From: Pedobacter westerhofensis | Lineage (GTDB): Bacteria; Bacteroidota; Bacteroidia; Sphingobacteriales; Sphingobacteriaceae | Direction of reading: 5' to 3' | Assembly (NCBI RefSeq): GCF_900182595.1 | Contig: NZ_FXTN01000002.1 | Span: 186,001-250,000 of the forward strand | Length of the DNA stretch: 64,000 nt | Part shown: positions 54,701 through 63,043 of the stretch, piece after piece | Layout: the number at the start of each line of letters is the position of its first letter | How positions within the stretch are numbered: position 1 is the stretch's first letter | The notes under the pieces: model-generated | Told to the model about the DNA's origin: nothing | Seen by the model: the letters and a program-made list of their open reading frames with translations, nothing else | Database searches by the model: none | Made by a program: the position numbers and the translations under genes

Positions 54701-54962
54701 CCGCTTTAACGCGGCGTATGCGCGACTGAAAAACCTGAATATCGGCTATACCTTTCCGCAGAGCATCAGCAGGAAAGCCGGAATGGAGCGCCTCCGCGTA
54801 TCCCTGATCGGACAAAATTTGTTCACGGTGAGCAAGCTGAAGTTTATCGATCCGGAGACAACGGAATTTGGCAATAACGTATCCGTAGGTACTGGCTCCA
54901 ACAGTGCGCGCAGCTACCCGCTGCCTGTATTTTACGGCGCAGGTTTAGACATCACTTTTTAA
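51786..54962 (+). CDS. SusC/RagA-family TonB-linked outer-membrane protein
   Basis: 1058 residues. A long signal (about 1-38, VIMVCATLGGAPVALAA core) is followed by a carboxypeptidase-regulatory-like domain (50-125, GTVTDSNGNYKLNVPD), the SusC signature VVVVGYGTQTRVSLTGAVSQ, the plug (ADRVPNLTIQ-type region, IRGVGTLGNNDPLVVIDGII) and a 22-strand barrel ending in GAGLDITF. It imports oligosaccharides across the outer membrane with energy from TonB, as the partner of the SusD that follows after 23 bases. The ligand is inferred to be an alpha-mannoside from the neighbouring GH92. Confidence 0.96.
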   Translation: MKHKLPNGLPQMRWPYRKPLAVIMVCATLGGAPVALAAKMPHGIRSQQADIVVSGRVLDENKQPVPGVSVSITGTKTGTVTDSNGNYKLNVPDASAGKSLTFSYIGYTAQVVPVNDKTEINVSLVPDSKDLTEVVVVGYGTQTRVSLTGAVSQVSSKNIENKPVLNTLQALQGEAPNLTIQQSNLNPGSDVSINIRGVGTLGNNDPLVVIDGIIGGNINTLNPNDIASVSVLKDAGSAAIYGSRAANGVLLVTTKSGTLNQKPSLSYNTSFGFQDPRVLVHKVDAEENAEYKNQSLINAGLPVAYTPAQIQELQNEGRGTWDIEHLLKNAPQQSHNISINGGGPTSSYYLSAGIQDQKSNLIGNGGSGADFGYTKYNLRLNQTSQIGILKVNMILNYTKSRRKSNSVGDNNIFADANRVPINYNWQDADGNYLTNPVASQYNEYGILEKGGYEQTDNDEIFGNFNAQVNITKDLKLTGIFGGTIANRGLFFQRSKVNYLPSGVYGDDLTVSDRNNKSLLLNTQLLLEYGKTIQDHSYKILFGASNENFSTRGFQLQKTLTDPILGTSTTGTLIDAINSYNSVGIQQRSLNSLFSRVNYAYKGRYLFEATVRNDVSSRFAKGNRSSIFPSVNLGWLISEEEFMQPLKNSISNLKLRTTYGILGNQNVGASLNNPDLGNFQYLTTYFNYPSAYGFNNQPVGGAGFTLGNPDLTWEKAATLNLGVDLGFFNNKLTASFDYFNKVTSDILQPRYDVPALFGAGLPDYNVAKVRNQGWEATIGYRLTTGAAEHSFSFNIADSKNKLMKLTGGTNEQIINQDVFQLIRRVGEPITQYYGYQTNGYFQNAADVASSPKPAGADVGPGDIKFKDRNNDGIIDDKDKTVLGNPFPRYTFGFTYRLNYKNFDFQVFIQGVGKRDAFLRGELIEPFHYNYGATVYDHMTDFWSPENPDARYPRLAAIGSGSNTNNWRQGSDVYRFNAAYARLKNLNIGYTFPQSISRKAGMERLRVSLIGQNLFTVSKLKFIDPETTEFGNNVSVGTGSNSARSYPLPVFYGAGLDITF

Positions 54963-54985
54963 GGACCTATTTAAATTATAAGAAG

Positions 54986-56605
54986 ATGAAATTTTTGAAT
55001 TATATATTGATAACCGGGGTTCTGGCCATTACGGTAAGCGGTTGCAAGAAACTGGACCTGGAACCAACCGACCAGTTCTCTGAGAACAACTTCTGGACGG
55101 TAGACGGCAACGTGTACAACGCCCTCAATAACAATTACAGCCTGATGTACACCAGCAGCATGTTCTTCTATAACGAAGCCACATCTGATAATGCCTACAG
55201 TACTAGCGGTGATTATGCCCTGATTGCCAGCGGCAACGCAAATGCCTCGCAGGGGCAGTTCCTTAACGACTGGCGGTACTATTACAGTACGATTAAATCA
55301 TGCAATGTCTTTCTGGCGAATGTAGACCAGAACAAAACGCTGCCTGCTGCCACGATCAGCCGCCTGAAGGCAGAGAACCGCTTTATCCGCGCCTTTGCGC
55401 ATTTTAACCTGACCAAATGGTATGGCGATGTGCCTTTGATCGACCATGATATCACGGCGGACGAAGCCAAGGTAATTGCCCGCAGTCCGAAGGCCACGGT
55501 CATCAAATTCATCACTGATGAACTGGAAGCGGCTGCGGCGGCACTGCCGGCAAAAGAAGCGGTTCCTGCGGCAGAAAATGGCCGGATTACCAAAGGGGCT
55601 GCACTGGCGCTCGAAGCACGGGTATTGCTTTATGAGGGCAACCGGATGGCGGATGTGGTAACGGTATGCGAAAAACTGATCAGAGATGGTGCTGCCAACG
55701 GGCAGTACAGCCTGGTAAACAACTATGCAGACCTGTTCAGCAATCCTGCAGTAAACAAGACCAACAACGAGGTAATCCTTTCGCTGCAGTATGTGCCTGC
55801 CGTGCGTACCTGGAGCGAGTTCTTTGATTTTGCACCACGCTCTGTTGGCGGACGCGTGAGTGGTATGGCACCAACGCAGGAACTGGTAGACGATTATATC
55901 ACGCTTAACGGAAGGGGAGTGCGCGAAGCCGGCTCCGGCTATGACGAAGCCAATCCATACGTAAACCGTGATCCGCGTTTAACGGCAACGGTGGTTTATG
56001 ACAAGTACAATTGGGTAAAGCCCGATGGCACGATCAAGGTGATCTATATCAAACCGGGTACGGATCCTGATGCATCACGACTGGATGAGTACAGTCCTTC
56101 ATCACAGGCCTCGTCGCCAACAGGATACTACTGGCGCAAGTATTTCGATCCTATCGCGCTGTCGTCATTTACCTCAGGTTCCAACCTGCACTTGCTCAGA
56201 TATGCCGAGCTGCTGCTTACTTATGCAGAAGCAAAACAGGCGCTGGGACAGATGGACGAAACAGTATGGAACAATACGATCAGGTTACTGCGCCAGCGTG
56301 CGGGATTTACCGATGCTGCGGCATTGACTTTCCCTGCCGGGACTGACCTTACCAATGTGATCCGCCGTGAACGCCGGTCGGAACTGGCGATGGAAGGTTT
56401 GAGAACGGACGACATCCGCCGCTGGAAAATTGCTGAAACAACACTGAATGGGTATGCCCATGGTGCAAAGTTTGGCGATCCTGCGGTAGACAACGGTTAT
56501 ATCAGGGCACAGAAAAGAACATTTACGGCGAAGGATTATCTTTGGCCTGTACCGTCCTCTGAAAGAGGCCTGAACAGTAACCTGACCCAGAATACAGGTT
56601 ACTAA
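54986..56605 (+). CDS. SusD/RagB-family glycan-binding lipoprotein
   Basis: 539 residues with a lipoprotein signal (ITGVLAITVSGC, C20 lipidated). SusD hallmarks are LEPTDQFSENNFW, RLKAENRFIRAFAHFNLTKW, YGDVPLIDHDI and a C-terminal RRERRSELAMEGLRTDDIRR. It caps the SusC barrel and binds the glycan at the cell surface by TPR-like helices. It is encoded 23 bases after SusC. Confidence 0.96.
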   Translation: MKFLNYILITGVLAITVSGCKKLDLEPTDQFSENNFWTVDGNVYNALNNNYSLMYTSSMFFYNEATSDNAYSTSGDYALIASGNANASQGQFLNDWRYYYSTIKSCNVFLANVDQNKTLPAATISRLKAENRFIRAFAHFNLTKWYGDVPLIDHDITADEAKVIARSPKATVIKFITDELEAAAAALPAKEAVPAAENGRITKGAALALEARVLLYEGNRMADVVTVCEKLIRDGAANGQYSLVNNYADLFSNPAVNKTNNEVILSLQYVPAVRTWSEFFDFAPRSVGGRVSGMAPTQELVDDYITLNGRGVREAGSGYDEANPYVNRDPRLTATVVYDKYNWVKPDGTIKVIYIKPGTDPDASRLDEYSPSSQASSPTGYYWRKYFDPIALSSFTSGSNLHLLRYAELLLTYAEAKQALGQMDETVWNNTIRLLRQRAGFTDAAALTFPAGTDLTNVIRRERRSELAMEGLRTDDIRRWKIAETTLNGYAHGAKFGDPAVDNGYIRAQKRTFTAKDYLWPVPSSERGLNSNLTQNTGY

Positions 56606-56719
56606 GACTCGGGCTATTGAGAATGTGGAGCCCCGGATGATTAAAATAACTGTTATGCTCAGTGCGTAATTGTTATCTCAGTCATCTGAGGCTTCATCTG
56701 ACAGATAAAAAACAACCAG

Positions 56720-59083
56720 ATGAAAGTAAAATTAGGATTGATACTATTGACAGCAGCGGCTGTCTCTTCATGTAAAGTGAAGCAGGAAAGTGTGCTGCAC
56801 TATGTAGACCCGAATATTGGTACAGCGCACAGCAGGTGGTTTTTTTATACTCCTGCGGCCGTTCCTTACGGGATGGCTAAACTGGCGCCCTCCACCAACG
56901 GGCATTATGGAAATGCCTCGGGCTGGGAAGCTGTAGGGTACGATACCCGCCAGAACTCCATTGAAGGTTTTGTGCATTTCCATGAATGGCAGGTGGGCGG
57001 CCTGAGTTATATGCCTTCCAATGGTGAGCTGCGGGTGAAACCGGGCGACCTGGATGGCCCGGAAAAGGGATACCGTTCAAAGTTCGACCGCAAAAATGAG
57101 CAGGCCCAGCCGGGCTATTACAAAGTGCTGCTGGCTGATTATGGGATCACAGCGGAACTGACGGCTACCAAAAGGGTGGGCTTCCAGCGCTACCGTTTCC
57201 CGGAGAATAAGGCTTCGCACATTATCCTGGACGTTGGCAACAAGCAGGGCGAAAGTGGCGAAGTAACCGATGCTGCCATCCATATGACTGATGATACGCA
57301 TTTTGAAGGCTATATATTTACCTATCCCAAATACGTGAAAATATATGACCCTGCCGGTAAGGTGGCGATGTATTTCTATGGAGAACTAAGTAAAAAGCCT
57401 GCTGATGTGACGGCTTTCACGGCGAATACCCTGCAGCGCAATACCACTAAAGCCAAAGGACCGGGCGCGGGACTGGTGCTCAACTACCAGACCACAGCAG
57501 ATGAAACAATTGAGGTGAAAACCGGATTGTCCTACACTTCAGTAGCAAATGCAAAGCTAAACTTTACAGCAGAGGCGAAAGACCTTACTTTTGAAGAAGC
57601 GCGTAAGAATGCACAGCAGACCTGGGAGCAGGAGCTGGGCAAGATCAGTGTGGAAGGCAAGAGCGATGAAGACAAAACCAAATTTTACACTGGACTTTTC
57701 CATGCGCTCCTGGGTCGCGGGATTGCCAGTGATGTCAATGGGGCTTACCCAAAACACGGCGGAATGGCCGGTCAGCTCCCTGCGCAGAAAGATAAAGGAA
57801 TTAAGGCCGAATTCATCAATACTGATGCCATCTGGGGCGGATACTGGAACATCACGCAACTATGGGCACTGAGCTACCCGGAATGGTACGGTAGTTTTGT
57901 GAATACCCAGCTGCAGCTGTATAAAGACCGCGGCTGGTTTGGTGACGGAATTGCCAACAGCGAGTATATCTCTGGCGTAGGAACAAACTTTGTAGGACTG
58001 GCGGTGGCTGCTGCCTACAATTCCGGCATCCGCAATTACGATACGGAGCTGGCATACAAAGCGGTTAAAGCAAACGACCTGGATTACCGTGGCCGTATTC
58101 TTGGCGCCGGAAAGCTGGACACCAAAGCTTTTCTGCAGTACGGTTATGTGCCGCATCTGGAACAAAAAGGTCGTGATTTTGTGACGGACTCCACAGGCTC
58201 GAACTTTTCGGGCTCACATACCCTGGAATACAGTTTCAGCGCATACGCTACCGCACAGATGGCGAAGGCGATGGGCAAAACTGCCGATTACCAGCAAATG
58301 ATGAAATATTCAAATGGCTGGAGGGCATTGCTTAATCCCGCCAATAAGCTGATGCAGCCCAAGCGTGCTGACGGAACTTTTGTTGATAAATTTGATCCTT
58401 ATCAGCCATGGCGCGGATTCCAGGAAGGTAATGCGGTGCAGTACACGTTTTACGTACCACAAAATCCTGCCGGTCTGGTGGAGGCCATCGGACGCGATAA
58501 TTTTAACAAAAGGCTGGACAGCATCTTCAGCGTATCTGAGAAACTGGGTTTTGGCGGAGGCAAGTCTATCGATGCCTTTGCCGGGATCAACGCGATTTAC
58601 AACCATGGGAACCAGCCCAACCTGCACATCAGCTGGCTGTTTAACTTCTCGGGCAAGCCCTGGCTGACACAGAAATGGACGCGACTGATCGGCCGAGATT
58701 TTTATGGCTCAGAACCTATACATGGTTATGGATACGGACAGGACGAAGACCAGGGACAACTGGGTTCATGGTATGTAATGAATGCACTGGGACTGTTTGA
58801 CGTGAAGGGCCTGACCGATGCGAGGCCGGTAATCCAGCTGGGAAGCCCGCTGTTTGATAAAGCCCGCATCACCCTCGGTAACCAGAAAAAATTGTCCATT
58901 GTGACAAAGAACAATTCAAAGGACAACATCTATGTGCAGTCGGCGAGTTTTAACGGCAAGCCGCTGGATAACTGCTGGCTGTACCGCGATGAGCTGATGC
59001 AGGGCGGAGAGCTGACCTTTACAATGGGCAGCAAGCCTAATGAACGATGGGGCACAAAGCTGCCACCACCTTCTGCACAATAA
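56720..59083 (+). CDS. GH92 alpha-mannosidase lipoprotein
   Basis: 787 residues. Lipoprotein signal LLTAAAVSSC (C18). The family opening is HYVDPNIGTAHSRWFFYTPA and PYGMAKLAPSTNGHYG; later come INTDAIWGGYWNITQLWALS, GVGTNFVGLAVAAAYN and the catalytic-region motif GYGQDEDQGQLGSWYV. GH92 enzymes are calcium-dependent exo-alpha-mannosidases acting on 1,2-, 1,3-, 1,4- or 1,6-links with inversion; the exact linkage cannot be read from the sequence. It is the only glycoside hydrolase in the locus and is probably periplasmic or surface-bound. Confidence 0.94.
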   Translation: MKVKLGLILLTAAAVSSCKVKQESVLHYVDPNIGTAHSRWFFYTPAAVPYGMAKLAPSTNGHYGNASGWEAVGYDTRQNSIEGFVHFHEWQVGGLSYMPSNGELRVKPGDLDGPEKGYRSKFDRKNEQAQPGYYKVLLADYGITAELTATKRVGFQRYRFPENKASHIILDVGNKQGESGEVTDAAIHMTDDTHFEGYIFTYPKYVKIYDPAGKVAMYFYGELSKKPADVTAFTANTLQRNTTKAKGPGAGLVLNYQTTADETIEVKTGLSYTSVANAKLNFTAEAKDLTFEEARKNAQQTWEQELGKISVEGKSDEDKTKFYTGLFHALLGRGIASDVNGAYPKHGGMAGQLPAQKDKGIKAEFINTDAIWGGYWNITQLWALSYPEWYGSFVNTQLQLYKDRGWFGDGIANSEYISGVGTNFVGLAVAAAYNSGIRNYDTELAYKAVKANDLDYRGRILGAGKLDTKAFLQYGYVPHLEQKGRDFVTDSTGSNFSGSHTLEYSFSAYATAQMAKAMGKTADYQQMMKYSNGWRALLNPANKLMQPKRADGTFVDKFDPYQPWRGFQEGNAVQYTFYVPQNPAGLVEAIGRDNFNKRLDSIFSVSEKLGFGGGKSIDAFAGINAIYNHGNQPNLHISWLFNFSGKPWLTQKWTRLIGRDFYGSEPIHGYGYGQDEDQGQLGSWYVMNALGLFDVKGLTDARPVIQLGSPLFDKARITLGNQKKLSIVTKNNSKDNIYVQSASFNGKPLDNCWLYRDELMQGGELTFTMGSKPNERWGTKLPPPSAQ

Positions 59084-59120
59084 TATTTACCCAAATACCG
59101 CGATCCATCCATTCGCATAT

Positions 59121-59141
59121 CCCGGGGCAATTTGCCCCGGG
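59121..59141. terminator. Strong GC-rich hairpin terminator
   Basis: CCCGGGGCAA and TTGCCCCGGG form a ten-base perfect stem followed by CTTTT. It ends the mannoside operon, 38 bases after the GH92 stop. Confidence 0.8.
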
Positions 59142-59147
59142 CTTTTA

Positions 59148-59171
59148 CAGGTAAACCTGCAGGTTTACCTG
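59148..59171. terminator. 24-base perfect palindrome between convergent genes
   Basis: CAGGTAAACCTG followed by its exact complement, next to the GC-rich hairpin. On the minus strand it follows the monooxygenase stop (59202) and is followed by TAAAAGC, so it may end that transcript. Confidence 0.55.
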
Positions 59172-59201
59172 ATGAAGGCAATGCCGATTGTGCGGAGGTC
59201 A

Positions 59202-60407
59202 CTACCCGTAATCGGGTAATTCGATTTCATGTTTTTCAACCTTCTTTTTTTTCTTGGTGTTGAAAAGGTTAATCAAAGATTGTACTGGCCGACTGGCGAA
59301 GAATGAAACCACGGCGTTCAAAATACTTACTCCGAATTTGCTGCGGGGGTATACGATGCCGGGCACAAAAGGGGGTAATTTCTGTGCGTCCTCAACATAG
59401 TTGCGCATCCTGTTCTCATAGTTGGTAAATGCTTCGCGATAATTCTCCGTTCTGGAAAGTTCTCCTGCCAGTATATATGCCCCCGACATGGCGAGGTCAA
59501 TTCCTTTTCCGGCAATGGGAGTAACACACCAGGCGGCATCCCCGGTCAGGCAGCATCTGCCGATACTCCATTTGGTCATCTTTACCTGACTTACCCTATC
59601 AAAATATAGATCCTCTGATTTCTTTATTTCTCCGGCCAGTCGTTCGCTTTCCCAACCGGCGTTTTTTATTCTTTGTATCAAAACGGCTTTTTGTTCTTCA
59701 ACCGGGAGTTTTTCGTACCCCATTTCTGCTGACGCAAAGGTGATTGCTGCCCTGGTTGTCCCGTAGCTGTCAGGGCGTAAAAGAAAAACGATGCCACCTG
59801 CTGTATTGCACCAGCGTGCCCAGCGACTGTCATTACCGGTTTTTTGTATCGTCAAATAGGCGGTGTAAAGTCCCAGGTATTTATATTTAGCCTCTTCAGC
59901 AAATACTAATTTTCTGGTGCCTGATCCAATACCTTCAGCCGATATAACCAAATCAAATTCGACCTGCTTTCCGCTGGCGAAAGTTACTGCTACAGCATTT
60001 TGGTCTTCAGCTAAGCGAGTAATATAATCTCCAAAGATATACTGGACATCATCCTTTGTATGCTGATGCAATATGCTCACCAGATCACCCCGCAGGATTT
60101 CCAATTCCTGGGTCATGCTCAATGCACTTTCCTTGGGGAACTCGCCTATGGTTTCGTTTTTTACATTCACAAAGCGAAGGCCGATCTCTGTGGTATTTGC
60201 AGCAATGACTTCTTTCTCGATGCCCATTCGCTTGATTACCTGCAGAGCAGGGCCCTTGACATCCACATTCTGGCCGCCGAGGCGAAGGCCTGCTGAACGT
60301 TCAACAACGGTAACCTCAAAGCCGTAGTAATGTAACCAATAGGCTAATGTTGGACCGGCGACACTGGCGCCTGACACTAAAATCTTCTTCACGTCTTTTT
60401 TGGTCAT
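59202..60407 (-). CDS. FAD-dependent monooxygenase (TetX/PHBH-like)
   Basis: 401 residues. The dinucleotide motif is VSGASVAGPTLAYWLHYYG, followed by the DG-type motif region and the second FAD motif CLTGDAAWCVTPIAGKGIDL. The family hydroxylates aromatic or antibiotic substrates with NADPH and oxygen; relatives include tetracycline-inactivating TetX, but substrate cannot be assigned. The C-terminus is basic (TKKKKKVEKHEIE). It is divergent from the AraC regulator at 60562, which may control it. Confidence 0.92.
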   Translation of the reverse strand: MTKKDVKKILVSGASVAGPTLAYWLHYYGFEVTVVERSAGLRLGGQNVDVKGPALQVIKRMGIEKEVIAANTTEIGLRFVNVKNETIGEFPKESALSMTQELEILRGDLVSILHQHTKDDVQYIFGDYITRLAEDQNAVAVTFASGKQVEFDLVISAEGIGSGTRKLVFAEEAKYKYLGLYTAYLTIQKTGNDSRWARWCNTAGGIVFLLRPDSYGTTRAAITFASAEMGYEKLPVEEQKAVLIQRIKNAGWESERLAGEIKKSEDLYFDRVSQVKMTKWSIGRCCLTGDAAWCVTPIAGKGIDLAMSGAYILAGELSRTENYREAFTNYENRMRNYVEDAQKLPPFVPGIVYPRSKFGVSILNAVVSFFASRPVQSLINLFNTKKKKKVEKHEIELPDYG

Positions 60408-60561
60408 GGTTAATTGTATTGGCTTTTCTACAATGTTAACAGCTTTTTGTGCACATAAAAAGTATCAACATACTATTCATGCCATTTGTCCACCTAATGA
60501 TGCCTTCCGTACACGTATTGCTCAGGCAAATACACTAAATTTGAGATGATAACAGGATGAA

Positions 60562-61443
60562 TTGAATACGGATACAGGAAATGCGATAAGATTATTTGAA
60601 TTGTCTGATAGCTCCTATGGAGTTTTCATGGCAGAAATGCGTCCAGAATATGTCACTGAGGAGGTAATTGCAGAAATGACAGCTCCTCACCGCCATGATT
60701 ATTATTCGCTGATCCTTATTACCAGCGGCAGGGTAAACATGACTGTTGATTTTCAATCCGTCAATTTAACTTCCTTATCCATGCTTTTACTCAGACCCGG
60801 TCAGGTACACTACACCAACAGATGGGAAGAGGTTTCTGGCTGGATGATGTTTTTTGATGAAAAAAAAGTAGATCAGAATGCCTGCTTTGCAATCGCACAA
60901 TCCTTACAAAACACAATTGTAGTCAACCTGGATCAGGAAGATGTTTCAAAATTGACCTATCTCTGTAAAGAGATCATGATGCTCATAGCAGATCAGACGC
61001 CCGGTAAGTTCCATCAGCAGCTTTTGCAATCCCTGTTAAATGTTTTCTTTTACAAATCTGTCATCCTCCTGCATTCACAGGAGGACGCGATGGTAATAAA
61101 TTATCCGCCCAGAGCGATAGAAATCACCCGCTCCTTTCACGAGCTGGTTAAGAAGAATTATAAGGATATGAAAAGACCTTCAGGTTATGCAGACCAATTG
61201 AATATTACCGTCAGCTATCTCAATGATACCCTGAAAGCGGTTACAGGTTTTTCCTGTACAGAGCTCATCGTACGGGAGGTCATAGGGGAAGCACAGAGGC
61301 TTCTGTTTTATACGAATATGAGTGTTAAGGAAATCGCCTTTGCGCTGGGCTATCAGGACTATAAATATTTTATCAGGCAATTCGGAAACACGACCCACAA
61401 AACGCCCCTGGGTTTCAGAAAGCATGTTATCCCGAAGGTATAA
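60562..61443 (+). CDS. AraC-family transcriptional regulator
   Basis: 293 residues starting with TTG after an AGGA; no ATG lies near the expected N-terminus. A cupin sensor (APHRHDYYSLILITSGRVNM, LLRPGQVHYTNRWEEVSGWM) precedes two helix-turn-helix motifs (LNITVSYLNDTLKAVTGFSC, MSVKEIAFALGYQDYKYFIR). A TAAATTTG promoter -7 element lies at 60536-60543. It probably controls the divergent monooxygenase. Confidence 0.92.
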   Translation: MNTDTGNAIRLFELSDSSYGVFMAEMRPEYVTEEVIAEMTAPHRHDYYSLILITSGRVNMTVDFQSVNLTSLSMLLLRPGQVHYTNRWEEVSGWMMFFDEKKVDQNACFAIAQSLQNTIVVNLDQEDVSKLTYLCKEIMMLIADQTPGKFHQQLLQSLLNVFFYKSVILLHSQEDAMVINYPPRAIEITRSFHELVKKNYKDMKRPSGYADQLNITVSYLNDTLKAVTGFSCTELIVREVIGEAQRLLFYTNMSVKEIAFALGYQDYKYFIRQFGNTTHKTPLGFRKHVIPKV

Positions 61444-61591
61444 AAATCTAAGGCACCTCCCTGCAATACCGATTTCTTTTGTCAATTACTTATCTTAAAT
61501 TGCATTGCTTAACTATTAAGCTATAGGCACGAAAATTAGTCGCAAGGCTTGAAGATGATTACAAAAACGAAATGAATAGCAGATACTGCAA

Positions 61592-63031
61592 ATGACAAAA
61601 GAATTCAATGATATCCTGGGTATTTACCAGCGTAATATGTTTGCGGCACCGGCTGAGAAAGTTGATATGTTAAGCTTGTACAGGGAGCTGCCTGATATGA
61701 GCATCACCAGTGACGCTGCAGAGAGCCTTTACCACCTGGCTGCACGTTTTGCAGATGCCGGAGCGATCCGGTTTTTGAAAGAGGCCGGACAAAAACCTGC
61801 TGCAGATAAATATGGGAACACGCCTCTCCATGCGCTGACGCAGACCCGGTTTTATTTCGACGATCCGAATCTGGATGAAATTTCTGCTAAAATTTACGAT
61901 ACTGCTGAGGCATTGCTGGAGGCTGGTATTAACCCCAAAAAGAAGAATGATTCTGGAAAGCTGGCTTACTTCGAAGCCGGTTTGCTGTATATGTATCCAT
62001 TCCTGCAGGCTATGGCTGAAGCGGGCGTCAGAATGGATTTCGCAGAGTCAGGCGGCATGAACCTCCTGCATACGATTTGTGATAAACTGGGCAACCGCAA
62101 GGATATCAAAGGTGCTATACCCGCAGTAGTGAAAACCGTACGTATACTCGTTGACAAAGGTGGTATAGATCTGGAGGATAAAGATGTTTTTGGTACCACA
62201 CCACTTACGTATGCCCAGAGGAGCGGGGTAAAGGAAGTGGCGGCTTTGATTTCGGGGGATGAAAGTGATATTGCCACTGGCGGCATGACGCTCCATGAAG
62301 CTGTGCTCAACCGGGATCCTGAAGCCGTAGCAGCGCTGATCAAAGCTGGCAATGATTTAAATGATATAGATGATCAGTACCGGCGTACGCCACTGATGCT
62401 GGCCTGCGAATATGCTTCAGAACCTTTGGTGAAGCTATTGATTGAAGGTGGTGCCGACCTGAATTTCAGGGCAGGAAGCGGTGAAACAGCGGTATATTAT
62501 CTGCTAACCAAGGCAATCAGCAATCTGGGCCGTGGGATGAGCAAAAATATCAAAGAGGTTGTAGAAATGTTGCAGATGCTGGTAGATAACGGATTGGATA
62601 CAGATGCCAGCGTGGATAATGAAGGCAATACCGCCCTCAACCTGCTGTGTCAGGCAAGGTTCTACCTCGCCGATCTGAATACTTCCCTGGCCGAAGTGTT
62701 AATTGATGCCGGTGCAGATGTGAACCTACCGAACCAGTCGGGCATAACACCTTTAATGTCGTTCGCAGGGCAGGGCAACGAAATGAAATATGGTATAGCA
62801 GAGTTGTTGCTCGACAATAGTGCCGATGTGAACTATGTGGACCATACGGGCAATACTGCCCTGATCTATGCTGCCGGTAATACCGATCACATGTCGGGCA
62901 AAAGAATCACTTCATTGATCCTGGAGAAAGACAAGTCAAGCCTGGAACGGGTGAACAACCTTGGCCAGTCGGCTATGGATGTCGCTATTCAGCAAAACAA
63001 TGAGGCTGTGGTTAAACAATTGATGATATAA
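61592..63031 (+). CDS. Ankyrin-repeat protein
   Basis: 479 residues made of about ten ankyrin repeats, seen as GNTPLHALTQ, GTTPLTYAQRSGVKEVAALI, RRTPLMLACEYASEPLVKLL, GNTALNLLCQARFYLADLNT and GNTALIYAAGNTDHMSG. There is no signal peptide and no other domain. It should be a cytosolic protein-binding scaffold. A second ankyrin gene starts 12 bases after its stop. In other bacteria such proteins are linked to catalase or secreted effectors, but nothing here proves that. Confidence 0.9.
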   Translation: MTKEFNDILGIYQRNMFAAPAEKVDMLSLYRELPDMSITSDAAESLYHLAARFADAGAIRFLKEAGQKPAADKYGNTPLHALTQTRFYFDDPNLDEISAKIYDTAEALLEAGINPKKKNDSGKLAYFEAGLLYMYPFLQAMAEAGVRMDFAESGGMNLLHTICDKLGNRKDIKGAIPAVVKTVRILVDKGGIDLEDKDVFGTTPLTYAQRSGVKEVAALISGDESDIATGGMTLHEAVLNRDPEAVAALIKAGNDLNDIDDQYRRTPLMLACEYASEPLVKLLIEGGADLNFRAGSGETAVYYLLTKAISNLGRGMSKNIKEVVEMLQMLVDNGLDTDASVDNEGNTALNLLCQARFYLADLNTSLAEVLIDAGADVNLPNQSGITPLMSFAGQGNEMKYGIAELLLDNSADVNYVDHTGNTALIYAAGNTDHMSGKRITSLILEKDKSSLERVNNLGQSAMDVAIQQNNEAVVKQLMI

Positions 63032-63043
63032 ATTTAGCGGCAA

